Shown here in pieces: positions 56,006 through 64,000 of a DNA stretch of 64,000 bases. The DNA comes from Bisporella sp. PMI_857 (lineage: Eukaryota > Ascomycota > Leotiomycetes > Helotiales > Helotiaceae). The position numbers and the translations under genes are program-made. Numbering within the stretch: the stretch's first letter is position 1; the number at the start of each line of letters is the position of its first letter. The notes under the pieces were generated by a model that worked only from the letters and a program-made list of their open reading frames with translations, had not been told where the DNA came from and did no database searches. Location of the stretch: contig JAJSPD010000119.1 of the NCBI GenBank assembly GCA_021307315.1, forward strand, positions 1 through 64,000, written 5' to 3'.

Positions 56006-58048
56006 TTAATAAGGCATCGGAATATGAGTTAGAGCCATCGCTATATTGGCCATTAACTCTCGCCATTTACCTGACTTGGATGGCAAATACTGACCAAATG
56101 CAAAGCTCAAAGCTACGGTTGGGAGAACCCATGTACTCTGAGCATAGATAAGACCAACGCCAGTTTTGATGCTAGATGCCAAAGCCGCTAATACAATTCC
56201 ACACATGCAGTGAATAGCGATGCGAATCAAGTTCCTCTTGTCAAGATTTGGTTGAATGGTTGCTTTCAATAGGCTCAGCATCATCAACGTAATACCGGAC
56301 GCAATGAAAAAATATATGAACTATGCTTGTATAAGCGCTAGCCTAGTCACGGAGTCTCCTGGAGGGACGATTGCGTACCACAAGCATGAAAGTATTTATG
56401 TTCCCCTTCCATTCTTCGTCTGGGTCTTTCAGGAGAGAGCGGTCTATGATTGGAGCCTCGATGTCGAAGTTACAAAATATAGAATCCTGAATGATACGGA
56501 AGAGTGTGTCAACTTCCTTCGTCTGACTAGGAGAGCCAAAGCTGCTGTTCCTGATGTTATGAAAAACGGTTTGAGCCTCTTTAATAGTTCGTACAAACTT
56601 AGGTGGATAAGTATTGAAAATTTTATTGGTGAGATTAGAGTATAGCTCTGACACTTCGAGATTAGTGCCGACCGTGGGAGACTTCCGTGCTTTGGTGAAG
56701 TCGCCATTTATAACGCTATTAGATGTCAGAATTCACAGGGAAAGCAAGGTACGCAGAGACATACCCAAAGATCTCAACAACCTTTCGCCAAAGTATGAAT
56801 TGTGCGGCTCCTTCAACGAGTAGAATTAGTGCAAGATGAAAAGGAAAGTGAAGAACCATCCACACGTCGCCTCGGATGACAATGTAATTCTCAGGTTTCA
56901 TCCACTCAAAGTAAAGTATATATATTAAATACTATTAGGAGGTCAGCCGAACCTCTCTATTTATGATCCAGATAGTATATGCCTGCTTACAATAATAGCG
57001 ATTGAAGACACGATAGTGCCAATGACAGGCGGCGTGAAGGATGCCTCGTTCTCAACAATCTAACGATATTTAAGTCAGCCACTTGTCCAAAATCTGGTGA
57101 CCATAATATTGAGGTGTCCAATTGGTATTTTTATGCTATATTTGATAATGGCCATGGGTAGTTGACAATGAACATACAGTGGCACAACTTTTGCATAGTC
57201 TGATGATGCCTTCTCCGACTAAGTTTGCGTTAATCTACGGTTTTTGACTTTTTATGAAGCGCCTACGTATGATAAGAGTGAGTAAGCTCATCCGATGTAT
57301 TAAATGAGTGCCCTGGAAGCTCAGGATACGGTAGTGAGCAGATATGGTGACATTTATAGCTGTCTCCAACAATGAAACAATATGCCAAGTCAGGTAGACA
57401 TAATCTTTCACTGCCGTATGTTGAAAGGCCCTATAGAGGCATATCAGTGACTTAGAAAGCTGTTCATGGAGGAGGAACTACTGACAGGAATGAGCCTAAG
57501 AATATTACTGCAGCTAGAAAATATAATGAGACAATCAAAGTCAGTGGCCGTCTCGAGTTCGGATGATCCGGGGTTTGGCGAAGAACCAATAGGTATCGAA
57601 GGGCAAGGAGCAGCCTGGAGAGCATCAAAGTCATAGCAAGTGACCGAAATGTACTGGATGTGTGGTGTGGCGATCTGATATGTGGACTGATGAGAGCCAG
57701 GCCGATCATGACTCCGAATTGGGCGGCCATACATAGTTTGTCGAGAACATTGCTAGTGATAAATCTCACATCACACAGGCTAACTTGAAGCCATAAGAAC
57801 CATAGGATACAAAAGAATCCAGCGTAAGATTTCAAGGGATCAATGCCATCAATATTGAGCATATCAGTAAATGTCGTGAGGTTAGCAACCAAGAAGAGAT
57901 CATAAAATAGCTCGATGTTTGTTGATTCGTTGCAATGCGAGTGATTCAGAGTCTCCGATGTTGCAGATTGATGATCAAGGTGGTTTCCAGTTTCAGTCGA
58001 ACACGGGCGCTTTTCTTCATCGTAAATAATATGTCTAGCAGCAAGCAT
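56006..58048 (-). CDS. LtrA-type multi-pass membrane protein
   Basis: Seven exons on the minus strand: 58048-57482, 57450-57267, 57218-57178, 57059-56991, 56931-56765, 56715-56379 and 56320-56006. The total is 1,680 nt (559 aa), and all phases agree, including a 41-nt exon. Family hallmarks in order: NIELFYDLFLVANLTTFTDM (~41-60, the LtrA 'ELFxDLxxVxxL' signature), YAGFFCILWFLWLQVSLCDV, RLLLALRYL, HRMSLLTLIILGEGI (split by the exon 2/3 junction, which restores it) and YILYFEW. About nine or ten TM helices are expected. LtrA was named from Listeria low-temperature growth, but the molecular function is unknown; fungal members are numerous and unstudied. The C-terminal end (alternative splicing at ~56090) is the least certain part. 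Confidence 0.85.
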
Positions 58049-59320
58049 TTCTTATCGGTAGCAATCGTGGAATAAAGAAAGGAGAAAGCTAGCATGAGTC
58101 TAATGAACTATGGCCAGTAGTAGAAAATTTTATAAATATGTGTATAGCCTTCGGTTTGAATGGAATATAAGTAGACTGCCCTGTGTGCCTTCGCAATATC
58201 TAGAGTAGTCTCCAGAGAGCTCATGGGAGTAAATGAGAAGCAGTATCTCCTTGCAAAGGGAAGCTAGGGTCACCGTGCTCAGTCATTGACTGGAATTCTA
58301 GCCAATTCGTATGTAGCAATAGATCGCCAAGAGTTTCGATAACTTCATTCCACCTAAGTAGATTACGAATGACAAAAGAAAAGTGGAAACAAAATAGACA
58401 TGCGGAAGATAAGATATCGACTGCCATCAAACTTCTTCGCCTTGAGATAAAAGTGAGAATCGAAGTTCATTAATATCACGTGATGTAGAATTGAACACGA
58501 GAATAACATGCAGTTATGCAGTAAATGCCATATGAAGGCCATTTGGATGTTCATTTAAATGCTCTTTGTCTCCGTCTCTTCAGAATTGCCTCGGTTCTGG
58601 GGAGTGGTGATGGAAGATGATTGGATCCATAACATCTGCCCAGTAGCCCCAATGCACGGCTTAGAGGAAGCTGGCCAATGCGTAGGAAAGGCGAACTTCG
58701 CTTCTCTGCTCATGTATTTAATTAGGTAATTGATGGCAAAGACATCTTTGAGATCGCCAGAAGTACTGCCGCCTACTTGAGTACTGACTGGTGAGGAGGT
58801 GAGGTGGTTGAAGGGTTAATAGTGGGGCTCAAAAAATGTAGGTCGTGACCTGGGATTGTATGGGCGCTGGGTGATGCATGAAGACAGGGGTCCTTGGAGA
58901 TGTCTTCAATTTTAATCGACATGCACGACGCGACAGGAGACGCGACAATAAACACTCGACAAAACAATATTCATTCCTTCGGAACATCCTTATCTGACTC
59001 GATATACTAAGAAACATTGCTAGCCACAGACTAGTCAGCCTTGCCGGCTGTGACTCTGGATGAACTGTGGCCTCAGTTACACCGTCTGCTACTCAAGCTA
59101 AACCTCCGAACACTCCACAAATAGATGTTATGACAGGCGGAGTCCGGTATTCAGGAGGTGTCACAAAGTTTTACCCATGAATTATCGTCTGCGGCCTGTT
59201 CTTAGACCGTCGCAGACCATATAATAGCATTCCTCGCCATCCTGGATCAGGCAGATTCGCAGGAGGCGAAGGGGACTCAACAATTGTTGATGTGGGAGGC
59301 GAGCATCAGTATATGGAAAG
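58049..59320. other. Divergent intergenic region, LtrA gene to kinesin
   Basis: About 1.3 kb between the two start codons, so it should hold both promoters. Only short minus-strand frames occur (58221-58430, 58773-58967, 59182-59409), the last overlapping the kinesin start. No gene seen. Confidence 0.45.
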
Positions 59321-62300
59321 ATGGCGCCGGCAGGTGGAGGAAATATTAAGGTGGTGGTGAGAGTGCGGCCCTTCAATAGCAGAGGTATGTAGCCCGTTCT
59401 TAGTCGCAAAATGCCCCTTGACAGGATATCCCTTTAACGAAATCCGCAGAGAAGGAGCGTAATGCAAAATGTATCGTGCAAATGAAGGGAGCCCAGACCG
59501 TTCTCACTTCACCTCCAGAAGCACAAAATAACCAGCGTGGTGGGAAGGGCGGCAAAGACGAGGGACAAAAGGTGTTTGCGTTCGATAAATCATACTGGTC
59601 TTTCGATCGTGGTGATTCCCACTATGCTGGACAAGACGATTTACACTCGGATTTAGGAAAACCTCTGCTGGATAACGCATTCCAGGGATATAACAATTGT
59701 ATTTTTGCATATGGACAGACCGGCTCTGGAAAATCTTACTCTATGATGGGATATGGACCTGAAGCAGGAGTTATCCCTAAAATTTGCCAGGATATGTTTA
59801 CGAGGATAGGTAGCATGCAAGAGGATAAAAATCTGCGATGTACGGTAGAGGTATCATATCTGGAAATTTACAACGAACGAGTTAGAGATTTGCTCAATCC
59901 AACTACGAAGGGCAATCTGAAGGTTAGAGAACATCCATCTACAGGACCATACGTGGAAGATCTCGCGAAACTGGTGGTCTCTAGCTTCAACGAGATTGAA
60001 CATTTGATGGACGAGGGAAACAAAGCAAGAACGGTGGCGGCAACGAATATGAACGAAACATCCAGCCGAAGTCACGCCGTCTTCACACTCACTCTGACCC
60101 AAAAGAGGCACGATGTCGAAACCAATATGGCAATGGAAAAGGTCGCCAAAATTAGCTTGGTGGATTTGGCTGGATCGGAGAGAGCTACTTCCACAGGTGC
60201 TACAGGCGCTCGTCTAAAGGAAGGTGCCGAAATCAATAGGTCTCTTTCCACACTTGGCCGAGTTATCGCTTCATTAGCAGATCTATCAGATGGCAAGAAG
60301 AAAAATGTCAAGGTTCCTTATCGTGACAGTGTCTTGACATGGCTGTTAAAAGATTCATTAGGGGGGAATAGTATGACGGCTATGATAGCAGCTATTTCTC
60401 CTGCAGATATCAATTTTGACGAGACCCTCAGTACCCTTCGTTATGCAGACAGCGCCAAGAGAATCAAGAACCATGCTGTGGTGAATGAAGATGCCAATGC
60501 TCGCATGATTCGTGAGTTGAAAGAAGAACTGGCAACTTTACGCAGCAAATTAAGTGGCGGCGGTGGTGCACCGGCGGAAGAAACCTACGCCGAGGGTACA
60601 CCGTTGGACAAGCAGATCGTCAGTATTGTGCAACCAGACGGCACCGTGAAAAAGGTCTCCAAAGCAGAGATTGCTGAACAGCTCAACCAGAGTGAGAAGC
60701 TGTATTCAGATCTTAATCAGACTTGGGAGCAGAAACTACAAAAAACCGAAGAGATCCACAAAGAGCGAGAAGCAGCTTTGGAGGAGCTTGGTATCAGCAT
60801 CGAGAAAGGCTTTGTCGGGTTACACACTCCAAAGAAAATGCCCCATTTAGTCAATCTGTCTGATGACCCACTTCTTGCTGAGTGCTTGGTATATAACCTC
60901 AAGCCTGGTACCACTACTGTCGGAAACGTGGATACGAATGCTGCGACCACGGCTGAAATCAGATTGAATGGCAGTCGCATCTTGCATGACCACTGCACAT
61001 TTGAAAACGTAGATAATAAGGTCACAGTCATCCCACGAGATGGAGCAGCAGTTATGGTCAATGGAAAGAGAATTACGGAACCCACTCGTTTGAAAAGTGG
61101 ATATAGGGTTATCCTCGGGGACTTTCATATTTTCCGCTTCAATAACCCTATGGAGGCAAAGGCAGAACGAGCAGAGCAAAGTCTGTTGCGCCACTCCGTT
61201 ACGGCAAGCCAAGTGCAGGATTATGAGAAGTCCACGCCATCGCCTAGTCCGAGACCTGGCCATGAGAGAACGTATAGCAAAGCTGTATCTGAATTTGATT
61301 GGGAGGGCAGCCGGCCAGAATCTCCAATGCCATTTCAGCCAGGGAGGGACTCAGATTGGTCCTTCGCTCGTCGTGAGGCTGCTGGCGCAATACTTGGGCC
61401 TGATCAGAAGATTGCAGGGCTTTCAGATGAAGAACTTAATATATTATTCGAGGATGTTCAGAGGGCTCGAGCGGAACGTGCCGTTCGGGACATGGATGAC
61501 GATGTCGATTCGAATACTTCATATCCTGTTCGCGAAAAGTACCTTTCCAATGGTACCCTGGATAATTTTTCTCTGGATACTGCCCTTACAATGCCATCAA
61601 CTCCGAAGCAAGGCGAGGTAGAGGACAAGATGCGTGAAATCAGAGAAGAGATGCAACTACAATTGGACAAGCAGAAAGCCGAGTATCAGGATCAACTGAA
61701 GTCTGCAGAAGCTGCTAATGTAGAATTTGAGGAGATCAAAAAGGAGAAAGTAAGGATGGAAGAGAATCTTCGGGAAATCAAGGAAGAGATGGTCAAGCAA
61801 TTGGAGTCTCAACGAAAGGAATTCGAGGAACGTCTTCAAAAGCTGGATCCATCCCGAACGATTGAGCCTCAGGGTCCAGCTCCTCTAACAGAGGCAGAGA
61901 TCTCAATTGCTCATAAAACCCTCGAGCACTGGCGCGGACGAAGATATGTGCGAATGGCGGAGGCAGTTCTACAGCATGCTCATCATCTAAAGGAAGCTCA
62001 GGTGATGAGTCAAGAAATGGATGAGGGTGTGGTATTCCAGTTTACCATTGTCGATGTTGGCCACTATTTATGCTCATCGTATGATATGGTTCTCAACGAC
62101 ATTTCGCGTGAGGGTGATGATGTGTTTTTGGAAGAAGCTCAAAAGCCTTGCGTTGGTGTACGAGTGATCGACTTTCGAAATAGTGTCGTACATCTGTGGA
62201 GTTTGGAGAAATTGAAGGAGCGAGTTATGTTGATGCGTCAAATGCATCAATATCTGGATCGACCGGAATATCTACAGCACTTCCAGCTAGACAATCCATT

Positions 62301-64000
62301 CATGGAAACATGCATGCCACAATACACTCATATTGGAGATGCCGATGTTCCTTTGGCTGCAGTATTCGAGAGTCGCGTGCAGGATTTTACCCTTGATGTT
62401 CTTTCACCTTACACCTCCCAAGCCGTAGGCATCATCAAGCTATCACTAGAACCTTCATCGGCTCGAGCGCCTTCGAGCACGCTGAAGTTCAATGTGGTCA
62501 TGCACGATCTGATTGGCTTCGCTGAACGCGAGGGGACTGAAGTTCATGGTCAGCTATTTATACCTGGTGTGTCTGATGAAGGAGGCGTAACAACAACGCA
62601 GATGATACAAGATTTCGATGAAGGTCCTGTCAGGTTTGAGAGTGTCCATAGCATGAGCGTTCCAATGTTCTCACCTCCTAATGTCTCCCTCCGCGTTGCT
62701 ATCTTTGCCAAGGTTTCTTCGATGCACCTTGACAAATTGCTTAGTTGGGATGATATGCGCGACAATGTTCCCAGCCCACAGCAAAAACGCAAGAATGCTC
62801 GGATATCGGAATCTCAATTCTATACAGAAGACAAACATGATGTCTTTGGGAGAGTTCAAATCCTGGAGCTTGCTGAGACTGGCGAATACAAACCCGTGGA
62901 GGTTATCCAAGCCAACGATAAAGATAAAGGAGCATTTCAGCTTCACCAGGGGCTGCAACGCCGCATTGCTATCAGCCTTTCCCATAGCGCTGGGGAAGCT
63001 CTTCCTTGGGACGAAATCGCCAATCTCCGAGTCGGGCAGATTCAGTTGATTGACCATGCTGGAAAGAACCCCGACCTAACGTCAGTGGCACCATTCATTC
63101 CTTTAAAACTAGTCGCTCGTCCATCTCTCAAGACGCATGCCAACGGTACAAGTAACGTGACGATGATGGGCCAGTGGGATTCGTCCGTTCATGAATCACT
63201 TCTATTGGACCGTGTAACAGCCGACAAGTATAAAGTGCAAATGACGCTTCAGTGGGATGTGGGCTCAGAGAAGCTCGCTCAACCAATGACATTCTCAATG
63301 AATGTGTCTTCACAAATTCTTTCTAGAAGCTTTGTGAGGTCGACAAGCGTGTTTGCAAGTCTATGGCAGAGCGTTCGCATTCTTCACTCGATTGGCGAAA
63401 TATTCTCTGTTGCTGTTCGGCCCTCTCCTGTCAAGAGAGCTGGTGACTTGTGGAGGATGAATACTGGTAATGACTATGTGAAAGGCGAAGAAGATCTGAC
63501 GAATTGGACGCCTCGAGGAATATCGCTCATTCGCGATCATATTGCAGCCAAACGAAGGAAGGTTAGACTTACAGAGCTAGATGCCGCCGCTCCCCTACTC
63601 AGCCGCATTAACTTTCCAAAGTCAGTGACCACGCCAGCTCTACCTACTACAAACGGCGATGGTAGCGAGACTTCTTCCGAGCAGGTCGAGGAGGAAGGTC
63701 TCTCAGATCGCCACACAAAGTTGGCTGAGAAATATGTTAGCCTTTGGAAACTTTGTCGCGAACCGACAACATCAATTCTTACAGCCGCCAATGTCGAGCC
63801 TCCCACAAACGGCGTAGCATCTAACCTTCATAAACCCCCTCCGAAACCTAACACACCAGATCATGCTCGCCAGCGCTCAATGTCATCTACAAGAAAACCC
63901 ACGTTTTTAGCAACTATATTAACGGTGACGAAGAACACCACCGTATTGAAAGGTGGCTATCTTCTGACGCCGAGTGCTGACAGTACAAAGTGGGTGCGTC
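59321..64000 (+). CDS. uncA: Kinesin-3 motor (UNC-104/KIF1 family, UncA-like), 3' end beyond window
   Basis: A plus-end-directed motor that carries endosomes and vesicles in hyphae. Exon 1 is 59321-59384 (MAPAGGGNIKVVVRVRPFNSRE); a 65-bp intron follows; exon 2 starts at 59450 and stays open to the edge, giving ~1,537 residues here. The motor domain (1-~365) has the P-loop YGQTGSGKS (~110), switch I NETSSRSH, switch II LVDLAGSE and a family-typical KKKNVKVPYRDSVLTWLLKDSLGGNS loop region. An FHA domain (~490-585) contains LNGSRILHDHCTF. KIF1B-type and DUF3694 regions and a coiled coil at ~745-820 follow. The last visible residues (TLKGGYLLTPSADSTKWVR-like) are the start of the C-terminal PH domain, cut by the edge. 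The upstream ATG at 59313 is out of frame. Confidence 0.95.

Noticed and set aside
1..64000. CRISPR arrays, tRNA or rRNA genes
   Set aside because: No spaced direct-repeat arrays, cloverleaf-like sequences with A/B boxes or rRNA-like segments were seen; not expected or not present in this eukaryotic window.

Overview
The window is nuclear DNA of a filamentous ascomycete (Pezizomycotina). The evidence is the intron style (mostly 45-75 bp, GT..AG, CTAAC/CTAAT-like branch points), the gene families (2EXR, DUF1304, DUF3824, Helo-like N-terminal domain, fungal SesB-type hydrolase, UNC-104 kinesin) and AT-rich, RIP-like decayed transposons. A class (perhaps Leotiomycetes) can only be guessed. Most gene models below are spliced by hand; for each multi-exon model the exon lengths sum to a multiple of three and the reading phases match across every junction.

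Layout. 0-0.34 kb: C-terminus of a Kelch-repeat protein. 0.34-3 kb: no intact gene, one LINE-type remnant. 3.0-5.2 kb: an unusual six-exon gene for a signal-peptide + ectodomain + single TM + cytosolic SesB-like alpha/beta-hydrolase protein. 5.5-7.7 kb: a broken copy of a fungal membrane-protein family. 9.9-10.8 kb: a 2EXR protein. 11.5-11.9 kb: a dead short-chain dehydrogenase. 13-22 kb is a conserved housekeeping block: DUF1304 membrane protein, dCMP deaminase (DCD1), autophagy E1 enzyme ATG7 (divergent from DCD1, with a GC-AG first intron) and a 936-aa DUF3824 protein. 22-25 kb: little coding. 25.07-29.37 kb: a 4,304-bp AT-rich transposon with perfect 83-bp terminal inverted repeats and a 7-bp target duplication.

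29.4-44 kb is an accessory stretch: a Helo-like domain fused to a Ras-type domain with ruined nucleotide-binding motifs, an unknown membrane protein, a second membrane protein interrupted by a single stop codon, a 173-bp pogo-like MITE, a TDP2-like nuclease fragment, a dead Tc1/mariner element with recognisable TIRs and a VOC-fold pseudogene. 44.0-49.5 kb: an intact eight-exon gene for a 1,671-aa GHKL-ATPase/DUF3883 (NO VEIN-like) protein. 49.5-53 kb is gene-poor. 53-58 kb: a GFA/CENP-V-type protein, a GQ-repeat disordered protein and a seven-exon LtrA-type membrane protein. 59.3 kb to the end: a kinesin-3 (UNC-104/UncA) motor that runs off the right edge.

How the genes fit together. The housekeeping genes (dCMP deaminase, ATG7, kinesin-3) are independent of one another. 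The accessory genes have an innate-immunity or heterokaryon-incompatibility flavour: SesB-like hydrolase, Helo-like domain and GHKL-ATPase/DUF3883. They lie among decaying paralogues and transposons, as expected of rapidly turning-over fungal defence loci. The most novel candidates are the membrane-anchored SesB-like hydrolase (3.0-5.2 kb) and the Helo-like/pseudo-Ras fusion (29.5-31.4 kb).
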